This document shows, piece after piece, positions 1 through 9,719 of a stretch of 21,886 nt of DNA (position 1 is the first letter of the stretch; each line of letters begins with the position of its first letter). Source of the DNA: Pelargonium cotyledonis (lineage: Eukaryota > Streptophyta > Magnoliopsida > Geraniales > Geraniaceae); contig JAYMTA010001087.1 in the NCBI GenBank assembly GCA_036897625.1, forward strand, positions 1 to 21,886, in the 5' to 3' direction. The position numbers were made by a program, and so were the translations under genes. Under the pieces are notes generated by a model. The model saw only the letters and a list, made by a program, of their open reading frames with translations. It had not been told where the DNA came from and made no database searches.

Positions 1-360
1 ATTTTAGGTGGGTTTTAAATCTTCTTCTTGCAGTTTTCCTCTCTAAGAACTGATTTATTTGGGTGAGAAAGCTTTCTTTTGCAAAAACAATTCACAATTC
101 CAAAACCAATTACTTAACCGTCACAATTAGCAACTTAAATTTACCACATTGCGTTCACTGTTCACTGTTCACTGTTCACTGTTCACTGTCATATCACATC
201 ACCTTTATAGCCAGCCAAGTCGGACTAATCCGGTTCGACCGCCCACCTATAGACCCTAAGACCTGCGCTGGACAGAATGAAAATGGACAGCCAGGATTGT
301 TCTACAACAACACATGAAGATCACATGAAAAAACAACACATGCATTAATCATCTTCCTTA
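1..360. other. Non-genic flank upstream of the LINE
   Basis: No gene is recognisable here. The short open frames have no family resemblance. The only structured part is a small heptamer repeat, listed separately. The LINE 5' end may lie anywhere between about 330 and 600, because no target-site duplication could be matched by eye. Confidence 0.5.
153..187. repeat. (GTTCACT)5 heptamer tandem repeat
   Basis: Five perfect head-to-tail copies of GTTCACT are visible, followed by a partial copy (GT). It is a small microsatellite-like array with no evident function. Confidence 0.9.
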
Positions 361-670
361 ATCTTTATCCTCCTCTTTTAGGGTTTATTTAATTTTCCAA
401 GCCTGATTTGACAAGTTCAATGAAGTTTTCTTCAGTTGTCTCCTTGTTCTTATCCTCTTTGTTTTAATTTTAGTTCCTTTCCAAGGAACCCACCTAACTC
501 TTCTGATCTTCCATTTATGGGAGCCATTTTTTAGTAATGATTACCTTTTTCCAAATATAGTTATTCTCCTTTTCCTCTTTTGTTATTTCCTTTATTCTTT
601 TTGTCTTTGACTTGCTGTTACTTCTCTTCTCAGTGAGTTGCTTTCTCTACTTCTTCTCTTTCTGGTTTCT

Positions 671-3084
671 ATGGGTTCTGAAAATTTGTATAATAAGCAT
701 TTTGTTCCCCGTCGCGGTTGGAATGTTGATGTTTCGCCGAATTTAGTGTTCTGAATCAGAACTTCCTCGACAAGTGTCTGATTGCTTTCTTTATGGATCA
801 TCACGAGTTTGAAGCATCGATAGTGCATGCAATACTCAATCAAATGTGGTGACTTCATGGTGCCTTTGAAGTGCAAACCATTCTCCCCAATAAATATTTG
901 TGCTACTTCGAACAGATGCAGGATCGTGACCTGATTTTAAATGAGGGTCCTTGGACCATGGATGGTGGTTTGCTGGTGTTCATCGAGGTTCCTTTCAATA
1001 GCCATCCGTGTCATCTCGATCTTCATTTTTTGCCTATTTCGATTCAGATTCATGATGTCCCGCTCAATTATTCTTTGTCTACGTTGGCTCTGGCTATAAG
1101 CGGTGCCCTAGGTGAGGTTCTCATGGTGGATCACGAATATTCTCTTTAGAATAGATGGGGTTATCTTCGCATTCGAGCCAAGCTCAACCTCTCGGATTCT
1201 TTGGTGTCGGGTTGTTACATTAACTTGATTAAAGGTGGACGTACATGGCTGAAATTCATGTATGAACGTGTTTTTAAAATTTGCTATCATTGTGGAGGGG
1301 TTGGTCATCCAAAAGCTCTCTGTGATCTATCGCTGGCTCAAGCCGAAGAGCTGCTTGTCCGAAAACTCCAATCTTTAAATATGGGCGGCCTCAACTCAGG
1401 GTTATTCATCTTTGATTTTAATCGGCGTTATTTTATGATGGATCTTAGGGCCTTCCAGAATCATCGCAACAATAGGTCAACCCAGATTTCAATTTATAAT
1501 AGTCATGAGCAGTTCATGCAGAGTATAGATCGTGAGAACCAGCAACCTCCTTCGCCCGACCTGTCGTTCAGCTCCAATACTAGGGTTAGATGGTCTCCTG
1601 GGGGTATTATAGCTCCTCAAGATTTATACGATCCAGATGATCTGTTTCGTATCCCTCATCACCACGTCCCGCAACCAGACTCGAAGCCCTCAGAGGACTC
1701 GCCGTCGTCGATCATGCAATCTCTAGATCGTTTGTTTGATCCTCATCATGGGTGGTCTTCAAACAGTGAGGAAAACATGCTGGTTATTTTGGATGCTTTG
1801 GAGTTTCCAAGTTTAGCAGCCATGGTGCATTCGCTTGCTTTAGATTCTGTTTAGGGACCTGTCTCTACTCCGGACCCTGCTAACGTGCCTTTCCCGGTTA
1901 GTTTGTTACCTCCCCCAGTGTCTCTTTCGACCTCGGCAGTCATCTCTCCCATTGAAGAGGGGCCCGCCATTAATGGCGGAGATGACGTCTCTCTTAGGGT
2001 TTCTTTCGTCAATCTGGGATTGGGAAATCCCACTAATGTTGGTGAGAGATTGGATTCTCAAATGATATCAGCAAACCCTCCTCATGCTAACATCATGCTC
2101 CCAAGTCGAAACCCTTCCGATGAGGGGCCGGATTCCAGCATAAGCCCACTGCTGCTTTGTTTAATTAATGAAGTCAACCCATTCCCAATTGGGGCCCTTA
2201 ATGAAGCCCACTTGGTTGGTCTCACTACCCCATCTGGACTCATCTCTCAATCCCACTTATCTTTGTCCAGGGATGACTCTATGGAGACTCGTATGATGTA
2301 TAGAAATTTCCTTCTCTTTGGCTCAAGTTCAGTCCTCCAGAATTCATCTGCACCCATCCTTGCGGATCTTGATCAAATTACTCCTAAGGTGTCTCAGCTA
2401 TCTCCACATCCCTCTACTAATGTTGTGTCGGATGACATTTCCCTTTCCCATATTGACTCTGTTGAGAACTCTCATGGTGTTGCCTTCAACCCCCTTTGCT
2501 TGCTGGGGTTTGCTTAGGTGGAGAACCCATTCGACCCGCAACTCTCTTCCCAAATTGGGTCGTCTCTTTTGAATAGTGGTGGAAGAATCAGTGAGCCATG
2601 TGAGCTCAAGGGTCCGATTCTGGCAGTGGGTCCAAGACCAAGAATCTGACATGCGCAGAAAGGAAAAGGAATTATGGTTCCAAAAAAAGATCTTCGCTTT
2701 CGTGAGGTCGCTCAGCAGGATCAGAATCTGGATGCTTCTCTCTCTACTGAGTCTCCAGTTGCTTATGGTTCTCTTTCCAACAGTGCTCTTACTGGTTTCT
2801 CACTGGGTCAGAAATGCCCATCCGAGTCTGACTTGGAAGCAGTTATAGCAAAGAGGCAGCGATCCCCGTCTCCAGATCATGAGGGCGAGGTACACACGAA
2901 AGACTACTTCCTTGATAATATTTCTGATTATATGTTATCTGGTCCTTCTGAAGATATTATTAGGATTAGACAGAAATTATTTTTTCAGCAATGTGATTTA
3001 TTAGCTGCTATAAGTGGTTTGGATATTTCTGATAATGGGGTTACCGAGGAGGCTGTCCTTAATCAGCCTCCTCAGGAGTCATGA
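671..3084 (+). pseudogene. LINE ORF1 (DUF4283 + CCHC zinc knuckle), broken
   Basis: ORF1 of plant L1 elements encodes an RNA-binding, Gag-like protein that packages the element RNA. The probable ATG is at 671 in frame 2. After a frameshift between about 735 and 750, frame 1 carries the rest to the stop at 3082-3084. The DUF4283 domain spans about 760-1270, with the typical EDRD-like stretch (here MQDRDLILNEGPW) before GLLVFIEV. The CCHC knuckle at 1282-1323 (CYHCGGVGHPKALC) keeps all four metal ligands in C-x2-C-x4-H-x4-C spacing. The long Ser/Pro-rich tail to 3084 resembles other plant ORF1 C-termini. In-frame stops lie at 850 (TGA), 1147 (TAG), 1852 (TAG), 2515 (TAG) and 2647 (TGA). Unbroken, it would encode about 800 residues. 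The frame is identical across all five stops, which is why I treat the pieces as one gene. Its end overlaps the ORF2 start as ATGA. Confidence 0.88.
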
Positions 3085-6000
3085 AATTCCTTTCTTGGAA
3101 CTGTAGGGGATTGGGTCTTCCCCTACATGTTCAATATGTTAAAGACCTAAAAAAAAAATTTAGGCCTAGACATTATTTTTTTTTTTTGTGAAACTAAGAT
3201 GTCTGTAAATGATGTAAATATTAAATTAGGAGGCTTGGGTTGGTCTAAGTCTTTTGGGGTTGATAGTATAGGCTATAAAGGAAGTCTTTGGGTAGCTTCG
3301 TAGACCAACATCCATTGGGATATTATATCCACAACTCAAAATGTCATCCATGTCTGGTTTTTCTGACCCGAGTGGCTCTACATGGAATTGGATGGGTGTT
3401 TACGGCCCGCCTAGTCCGGGCCAAAGACAGGACTTTTGGAATTTTCTCTTTCGTTCATTGGATTCCCTGTCTAACCCCACTGTATTGATAGGGGATTTTA
3501 ACCAAGTTTCTGATTATGGAGACAAATCTGGTCTCAATGCTAATCGTCTTCGTGGGGAGGAAGCTTTCAAGGATTTTTTTCGCTCATCGGCTTTTATGGT
3601 AATTCCTAGGATAGGCTCTCATTTTACTTGGTCTAACAATAGATCAGGTAATGATCTTGTTCTTGAAGTTCTGGATAGAGTTTTTTGTAACATCCAGTGG
3701 AATTCTAGATTCCCGGACTATTATCTTTTCGCTACTCTGATTCTTGTTTCAGATCACAGCGCCATTGTTCTACAAGCTAAAAAACCTATGATCAGGAAGA
3801 AGTGTCTCAAATTTGAGAGCTTTTGGACCTCTTATTCGGACTGTAAGTCTATCATTAAAGATTTTTGGAACAACCCCGTTCTTGGATCTAAGATGTTTCA
3901 ACTTTCATAAAAAGGAAAAAGTGTGATTCCGGATCTTTTTAAGTGGACCAAAGATAGGTTTGGCAACATTCGGAATCAAAAGGTGGAGTTAAAAGCTAAA
4001 ATCCAATCCATTCAAGATAAAATCTCCTCTGTATCCGTGGCTGACCCTCTTCAGTCTACTCTTCTTTTTTCGACTAAACAAGAGTATGAGAATATTCTTG
4101 ATTTGGAGTCCTAGCTTTGGAAGCAGAGAGCTAAGGTTCAGTTTCATGCCCAGGGTGATAGGAACACGAAATATTTCCACACTTTAGCTAATAGGAAAAA
4201 TTCTAGGAGTTTCATTCCGATGATTCGTAATGAAGATGGTTCTTGGTCGGAATCAGAGAAAGATATTAAAGCTCGGTTTCAATCTTATTTCTCCAGGCTT
4301 TTTCTTCCTGCTCCTAATGATCTCAATAGACCTCAAGATATTGAGGTTATTGCTTCCAAGATTCATAGAAAGCTGAACTCTAGTCAGATAGCGATCCTAG
4401 AAGAGAGATTCTCTGCAGAAGAAATCAAAAAAGCTACCTTTGAGATGGGTAGTTTGAAATCTCCTGGTCCGGATGGTATCCTGGGTCTTTTCTATCAAAA
4501 GTATTGGGATATTGTGGGTTCCTCAGTTATTGAAGCTGTCCTTAGCTTTTTGAATTCAGGATACCTCCTTAAAGATTTCAATAGAACTCACATTGCTCTT
4601 ATCCCTAAAATTGATAGTCCTCAAGATCCGGCTGACTTTATACCCATCAGTCTTTGTAATTTCAGTTATAAAATTGCTGCTAAAGTCTTGGCAAACAGAA
4701 TGAAAAAGATTACTGGGTCTTTTATTCCCCCTATGCAAAATGGGTTTGTCCCTGGGCGGAAGATTCAGGATAATATCATTATGGTAAATGAACTTCTGCA
4801 TCCGATCAAGAGATCTAAGAAAGGGAAACTGTTCAAGAGTGGCCTTAAGATGGATATTAGTAAGGCTTATGACAGAGTAAGGTGGGACTACCTGATTGAA
4901 GTTATGAGAAGTCAAGAATTCCCACCCAATTGGATCCAGCTTATTTGGCAATGCATTTCTATTACTCTGTTTTAGTCAATGGTGAGGAATCTAATTGGTT
5001 CCGATCTCAACAAGGCCTTAGGCAAGGGGATCCCTTATCCCCTTACCTCTTTTTGTTAGTTGTTGAAGGGTTCTCTGTGTTAATTGAGGAAGCCCAAAGC
5101 GATAATTCGCTCAAAGCTCTCCAGCTTTCTAGAGGAGGACAGGAAATTAGTCACCTTCTCTTTGCTGATGATTCCTTTATCTTCTTCCAACCATCCTTGG
5201 AGGCGTGTGAGAAAATTAGACATATCATGAAATCCTTTAAGCTAGCTTTTGGCCAAGCTATTAGCAAAAAGAAATCTGAATGGTTTTTTAGTCCTAATGT
5301 TCCTAGAAGGTTAATTAGGATTTTCCAAGATATTTTCTCTGTCAAGATGGTAGCTAACCCAGGAAAATATCTTGGTATTCCTGAATTGGGAATCATCTCT
5401 AAAAATAGTATGTTCTTGTTCCTCAAGAAAAGAATTGAGCAAAAGCTCCAAGGCTGGAAGTTAAATATGCTTTCTCAAGCTGGGAAGCTCATTTTAATCC
5501 AGTCTACTCTTAATTCCCTTCCTGTCTTTGTTATGAACCTCTTTGATATGCCGAAGTACTTTTCGAATTGGCTTGACAATTTTATTGCTAAATTTTGGTG
5601 GTCAAAATCGGGAAGGGAGAAGGATATTCATTGGATCAAACGAAATGTTCTAGCTTGGCCCAAAGGTAGAGGTGGTATTGGTCTTAGGGATACTCATTGT
5701 TTCAATATAGCTCTCATGGCTAGCCAATTTAGGAGAATTCTCCTTAACCCCGACAGCTTGGTTCATAAAGCCCTTGTGGGTAAATATGGGGTTCACAATT
5801 CATTATGGAACTCAAAAGTCAAAAATTCTTGTTCTTGAATTTGGAGAAGTCTTTGTAAAGGCAGAGATTTTCTCATGGAAAATATGGTGTGGCAGGTAAG
5901 GGATGGCAGTTCTATCCGCATCTTTAAAGATATCTGAGTTTCCCATGATTTAATTCCTTTTAGCGACCCTGCTCCCCTTTAGGAAAAACAAAGAGTTAGA

Positions 6001-7181
6001 AGCCTAATGCTTCAATCCCCAAGGATCTGGAATAGAGAATTAGTCTACCAATTCTTTCCACCTCATATCGCCTCTCAGATCCTAAATATTCAAATTCCTA
6101 AGTGGGGTTCCATCAAAGACAGACTTCAGTGGAAAGACCCACGCTCCCCTGCTGCCCAGTTTTCTGTAAAAAAAAAGCTTATGATAAAATGATTGACTCT
6201 CTTAGCCAGGCTTCTCCTTCAAGACCAGTGTCAAACTGGAAGTTGCTCTAAGGTTCCTGTCTCCCTAAGAAATTTAAGATCTTCTGATGGAAGATATTAA
6301 ACTCTGCTCTTGCTAATAAAGTCGGCCTTCATAGAAGAAATATGGCTCCTAATCCATACTGCCCCGGATGCGCCTCCTAGGAAGAATCCATTGAGCATCT
6401 TCTTTTCCACTGTTCGGATAGCTCAAGAGTCTAGTTTGCCTCTCCCCTCTGTGTTAGAACATAAAATATTGCTTCAGCGAGAGATTGGTTGCTTCAAATC
6501 TTGACGAGAGCAAATCCAAAGAAAAATTATGATCCCATGCCTCTTTTTTGGAGTACGGCTTTGGCTTGGGAAATATGAAAAGGACGCAATAATGTTTTAT
6601 TTAGAGAGGCAAACTTTTCTTGGAAACGAATTATTGAAGAGGCGACCTCTCTGGTTAACCTTTTTCAAGATTCTGTCAAAGAAAAGAAGTTTGTCCTTGG
6701 TAGCAGCAAACACTCTTCTTCTTCCCAGGTTTACAGGGAGGTCTCCCTTGATGTGATCAAGAAAACGTTCCCCTTTATTTTCCTTTGTGATGGCTCCTAT
6801 TCTAACCAGGCGGCTGGTGTGGGATGGGAAATGCAAAATAGTGAGGGTCAGGTCTTAGCTCGGTACAGTGAAGCCTCTTTAGCAGATAGAGCCTACAAAG
6901 CAGAACTAGATGCAGTTTTATCAGCTAGTTACTTTATCAATGATCATAATATTTCTCATGCTTGTATTATTACTGATTCATTGTCCATCCACAGGGATCT
7001 ATGTTCAGATGATCCAGCCTCCTCCTGCAGCAGAGTAGATTATGGAGCAAACCTTGTAGACATTAGACATGTCCTTTTTGAAAAACACCTTAATGGTGCA
7101 GTTTTATATGTTTGCAGGGATATTGTAGCTCCAGCTCATCAGTTAGTTAGAATAGGCTTAGGAAAACTTAACAAACTTTAG
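3081..7181 (+). pseudogene. LINE ORF2: endonuclease-reverse transcriptase-RNase H, broken
   Basis: ORF2 would nick target DNA and copy the element RNA at the nick. It starts with MKFLSWNCRGLG at 3081, the usual start of the plant L1 endonuclease. The reading passes through frame 3 (3081 to about 3165), frame 1 (to about 3360), frame 2 (to about 4955), frame 1 (to about 6170) and frame 3 (to 7181). Endonuclease residues are present: ETK near 3190, GDFN at 3491-3502 and SDH at 3749-3757. RT motifs are kept: KMDISKAYDRV with the catalytic D at 4853, QQGLRQGDPLSPYLF near 5008-5052, and FADDS at 5161-5175. A zinc-binding zf-RVT region (CPGC...SIEHLLFHC) lies at about 6355-6420. RNase H residues lie in CDGS, AEL and TDS (about 6783-6980). 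Stops fall at 3301, 3908, 4112, 5836, 5935, 5980, 6249, 6285, 6378, 6432, 6462 and 6576. It is therefore a pseudogene with an intact catalytic signature. Confidence 0.93.
6753..7181 (+). pseudogene. RNase H (RVT_3-type) domain at the 3' end of LINE ORF2
   Basis: This is the last 142 codons of ORF2, uninterrupted in frame 3. CDGS supplies the first catalytic Asp, YKAELDAVL the Glu and ITDSLS the second Asp. The last motif reads VCRDIVAPAHQLV, with His where bacterial RNase HI has Asp; plant RVT_3 domains commonly show this. It is the longest stop-free domain of the LINE, but it is not an independent gene. The frame runs in from upstream without a start. Confidence 0.85.
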
Positions 7182-7263
7182 GTCTGTAATAATTTTCTAA
7201 ACTTCTGCTCTACTTAATATATAAATGTGCATATCTGTTTATCTAAAAAAATAATAATAATAA
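7182..7263 (+). other. LINE 3' UTR and A/TAA-rich tail
   Basis: A short AT-rich 3' UTR follows the ORF2 stop and ends in CTAAAAAAATAATAATAATAA. Such A- or TAA-rich ends are typical of target-primed LINE insertions and fix the 3' boundary near 7263. No matching target-site duplication was found by eye. Confidence 0.7.
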
Positions 7264-7612
7264 TTTTGAGTACAATCATGAGATTTCCTTGCAATTCCAA
7301 AATACTTGTAAAATATACATCTTTGAGGTTTTTTGTATTGTAATTGTACCCTCCCCTTTTCCACTAGTATATCGGTCAAGACAAAAGAAAAGACAATATC
7401 ATATTAATACCACCTTTTGTTTTTCTGCCATCAAACAAAGCATTAATTGGTGAAAAAATAACAGAAAGAACTGTTAGTAGTGTCCATTTTGACAGTGGGA
7501 AGCAAGGAATCTTCTCAGGACCAGAACATCAACAAACTCTTCATTTCTTTCCTGACACTGTTCCACACAACAAACTGTTTACTATCTGTGCAAAAATAAT
7601 CACAAAATAAAA
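7264..7612. other. Intergenic AT-rich sequence
   Basis: No gene or repeat family is recognised between the LINE tail and the next element. The last bases (7604-7612, AAAATAAAA) may be the left target-site duplication of the MULE-like element. Confidence 0.5.
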
Positions 7613-7840
7613 AAAAAAGTTAATTTTAGTTCTTACACTACTCAAAATGTTTGGATAATCCTTGAATTTTTAATTGTACCACTTTAGTTCAAAGTTCACA
7701 AAAATAATTGAAATTAATTCAAAGTTGTACGAAAACATTTGACGGAAGGATATTCCGTCAAATAGAAGGACAGAATTCATCAAATACGATAACGTGTATT
7801 TTGTTTATTATTTTTTTGTCTACGTGACGATTACGTGTGT
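7613..7840 (+). repeat. Left terminal inverted repeat of the MULE-like element
   Basis: It pairs with 8509-8738 in inverted orientation with many substitutions and small indels. Similarity extends from the outer TTTTAGTTC/TTTTAATCC region inward to the T-rich stretch followed by ACGTG (left) or ATGTG (right). Confidence 0.65.
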
Positions 7841-8216
7841 GTCAACTCATCAAAATGGGTCAAACTCATAAAAATGAGCCTAAAATAACAGTATTGCCTA
7901 TTAAGAATTGACAAATTTCACAACATATCTTGTCCTCAACCTCCAGACCTTTTCCAGCTCAGGCGACCATCTACAGCTTCGGCGACCGTCTCCAGCTCAG
8001 GTTCCACAAGCCGACCTCGTTGTCGGTGTTGCAATCGGAGTAGAGAAAGACCGACGGAGCATCTGCAGGTCGCGGTAAGAGGAAGACTAGATCTAGCTGG
8101 ATCTGTGTCGACGACGGCGTGGCGAGATCTGGGGTGGGTCCATGGTACGTGGACGAAGGTGGTGGCAGTGGTGGACGGGTGTGGCGTAGCATCTGCACGA
8201 CGGAGAAGACGAAGGG

Positions 8217-8510
8217 CACGGAGCTCCTCCGATTTGGGCACGGATCGCGGTTTGACGATGGCGCGGAGCTCCTCCTCCTCCTCTGGTGGCGTGCTCTGTG
8301 GTGTGGGTGTCGCCAACGAGCTGCTCTTCCTTTTCCGAGGCAAACATGGGGTCCAGGCAACCTACTACTCCTCCTCCAATCTGAGCACGAAGCTCCTCCG
8401 ATTTGAGCACGAATCACGGTATTGACGATGGTGCGGAGCTCCTCCTCCTCCGGCGTCGTGCTCTGCGGTGTGGGTGTCGCCGGCGAGCTGCTCCTCCTCC
8501 TCTGAGGCAC
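8217..8510. repeat. GC-rich internal tandem duplication, period about 169 bp
   Basis: Unit one starts CACGGAGCTCCTCCGATTTG at 8217 and unit two CACGAAGCTCCTCCGATTTG at 8386. Both continue through a TTGACGATGG block, a CTCCTCCTCC run and the block TGTGGGTGTCGCC. The second copy is shorter. On the - strand this makes repeated low-complexity Arg/Ser/Pro-rich frames opening with Met, Pro, Gln and Arg residues. These may be remnants of a captured gene fragment, but I recognise no domain in them. Confidence 0.75.
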
Positions 8511-8738
8511 ATGACACACAGAAAAAAATAAAACAAAATAAAAAATCCACATAAGCGTATTTAACGGATTCTATCTCTCCATTTAACAGAATGTCTTTCC
8601 GTCAAACGATTTGTTCAAACTTTGGAATAAAATCAATCGTTTTGCTCAACTTTAGACTGAAATCATACATTTGAAAGTTCAAGCAGTAAATCCAAACGTT
8701 TTGAATAGTACACGGATTAAAATGAACAATTTTCCCAA
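8509..8738 (-). repeat. Right terminal inverted repeat of the MULE-like element
   Basis: This is the inverted partner of 7613-7840. The shared blocks CAAAAYGTTTGGAT and RTTTGACGGAARGA are in matching order after reverse complementing. Confidence 0.65.
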
Positions 8739-8747
8739 AATAAAACA

Positions 8748-9185
8748 TCCTATTGTACATCAATTCTATTATTAGTATTTTCTTTTATTAAAAAAATTAA
8801 CATTTCAAACTGGGAAAATAGAAGAGAAGAAAATATGCCTAACTGGGTTTAGCAATAACTACTACTATTCTCTAGTATTCATTAGTTAAGGCTATAAATA
8901 ATTTTGCTTACGTAATATATAGTAACAAAAACTTTGTACAATATTAGGGTTTCATTATTTAGTTTGAGTAATTTGGTTTCACTAATTGCTCTTTACTCAC
9001 TAGAACATGGAAGCTTTCTCTACAACACTTTCACAAAAGAATTAGTAACCAATACATCAAATTGTGTTAGCAAACAGTGTATATATGCAAACATTAACGA
9101 GAACCATGCATGTATACTAAATGTAAAGAAGAAAAAGATACCACACAGAGTTAAAAAAACAAAATGCAACACTCAACTATGTCAT

Positions 9186-9186
<1 letters not shown>
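8748..9186. other. AT-rich intergenic stretch
   Basis: No gene, RNA or repeat family was recognised. The short open frame near 8934-9188 has AT-driven composition and no known motif. Confidence 0.5.
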
Positions 9187-9216
<30 letters not shown>

Positions 9217-9254
9217 AAGAAGAAGAAGAAGAAGAAGAAGAAGAAGAAGAAGAA
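9187..9254. repeat. (AAG)n microsatellite, about 22 units
   Basis: An uninterrupted AAG/GAA run extends over about 67 bp. On the - strand it is a (CTT)n run downstream of the MIR396 hairpin and at the 3' side of the SINE-like sequence. It is probably length-polymorphic. Confidence 0.95.
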
Positions 9255-9286
9255 ACAAGAAACAACTAACGAGTTTTTTATTTATT

Positions 9287-9362
9287 AGCAAGTGTGACAG
9301 CCGAGACTCGAACTTGAGACTTCAAGAGAAACAAACGCTTTAAACCACTTGCCCCAACTCTA
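9287..9362 (-). repeat. tRNA-derived SINE-like head (Pol III A and B boxes)
   Basis: Read on the - strand, GGGGCAAGTGGTTTAAAGCG (9355-9336) resembles the tRNA D-arm/A box, and CAAGTTCGAGTCTCGG (9316-9301) resembles the T-arm/B box (GGTTCGANTCC). Their spacing is close to that of a tRNA. The acceptor and anticodon stems do not pair well, so it is not a functional tRNA gene. A (CTT)n tract follows about 33 bp downstream, which may be the tail of a SINE. It lies in the presumed 3' part of the MIR396 transcript. Alternatives are a tRNA pseudogene or a fragment of another repeat. Confidence 0.45.
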
Positions 9363-9407
9363 TAATTTGCTGAATGCAAAGCGTAGAATGAGAGACAACA
9401 GTATATA

Positions 9408-9508
9408 AAAGTCCTGAATTGCCATGTTGTCCCACAGCTTTCTTGAGCTCCCATGGATGGAAGAGGAAGTTCAAGAAAGCCGTGGAAAAGCATGACAGAA
9501 CCCTCAAG
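9408..9508 (-). ncRNA. MIR396: microRNA396 precursor hairpin (MIR396)
   Basis: On the - strand the 5' arm at 9487-9467 carries a 21-nt sequence beginning TTCCACGGCTTTCTTGAAC and ending in two T. It matches the canonical miR396-5p except for G instead of A at position 7. The 3' arm at 9448-9428 begins GCTCAAGAAAGCTGTGGGA, the usual miR396-3p. The arms pair almost completely, with a G:U at position 7, one A:C mismatch, and the 2-nt 3' overhangs expected of a DCL1 product. An 18-nt loop separates them, and pairing continues outward (CATG and beyond). miR396 is conserved in seed plants and represses GRF growth-regulating transcription factors, limiting cell proliferation in leaves and meristems; that role is family knowledge. 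The - strand is chosen because it puts the known 5p sequence on the 5' arm. I recall similar G7 isoforms in other eudicots but cannot check here. Confidence 0.92.
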
Positions 9509-9639
9509 CTCCATATCTTCATATCTTTTAGAGGAGGCTAGGGTAGTGTAGGCTTCCAAAGAAGTAGGACAATATATTAAGAAGAAATGAAGTGGAGAAA
9601 GAGAGGAGAGGAGAGGACCACATGATTATGAGTTGAGTC

Positions 9640-9652
9640 TTATAAATTATAG
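9640..9652 (-). promoter_or_regulatory. Candidate TATA box of the MIR396 transcript
   Basis: The - strand reads CTATAATTTATAA here, about 130 nt upstream of the hairpin. It is followed by a CT-rich stretch (9593-9616) typical of plant 5' leaders. The placement suits a Pol II pri-miRNA promoter, but TATA-like strings are common in AT-rich DNA. Confidence 0.35.
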
Positions 9653-9719
9653 GAGGGTATATGTGTAGTGCAACATAAGGTGGGTGAAGGCAGAGAGAGG
9701 GTGGGACCAATTTGAGAAA

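Larger units (their letters stand above)
361..7263 (+). mobile_element. Degenerate near-full-length L1-type LINE retrotransposon
   Basis: The order is a pyrimidine-rich 5' leader (about 361-670), ORF1 (DUF4283 and CCHC knuckle), ORF2 (endonuclease, reverse transcriptase, zinc-binding region, RNase H), a short 3' UTR, and a terminal A/TAA-rich tail at about 7244-7263. This is the standard architecture of plant L1 elements. It is full length in domain content but contains 5 in-frame stops and one frameshift in ORF1, and 12 stops and about four frameshifts in ORF2, so it cannot be autonomous. The 3' end is set by the tail. The 5' end is uncertain because I could not pair the sequence after the tail with one upstream. 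The domain content is seen directly; placing it in the L1 clade is established family knowledge. Confidence 0.93.
7613..8738. mobile_element. MULE-like element with long terminal inverted repeats
   Basis: The two ends form an inverted repeat of roughly 200 bp. The left arm contains TACTCAAAATGTTTGGAT and CATTTGACGGAAGGATATTC. The right arm, reverse-complemented, contains TATTCAAAACGTTTGGAT and CGTTTGACGGAAAGACATTC in the same order. AAAATAAAA flanks both sides (7604-7612 and 8739-8747), giving a possible 9-bp target duplication, the size made by Mutator-like elements. That duplication is low complexity, so it is weak evidence. The interior (about 7940-8510) is strikingly GC-rich against AT-rich surroundings and holds no transposase. 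This is what a Pack-MULE carrying captured host sequence looks like. The 1.1-kb length also fits. The superfamily call is inference. Confidence 0.65.

Noticed and set aside
592-876. - strand open frame over the LINE ORF1 start
   Set aside because: It is a shadow of ORF1; the + strand carries the DUF4283 signature.
7936-8552. Overlapping - and + strand frames of 95-193 codons
   Set aside because: They arise from GC-rich tandem duplication in the MULE-like element. They encode low-complexity Arg/Ser/Pro sequence without a domain.
9287-9362. Functional tRNA gene
   Set aside because: A- and B-box-like motifs exist, but the acceptor and anticodon stems do not pair convincingly.
9278-9559. 94-codon open frame on the - strand
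   Set aside because: It covers the MIR396 hairpin and SINE-like sequence, and the apparent first codon is not ATG. The arms of the hairpin explain the sequence. A micropeptide from the transcript cannot be excluded but has no support.
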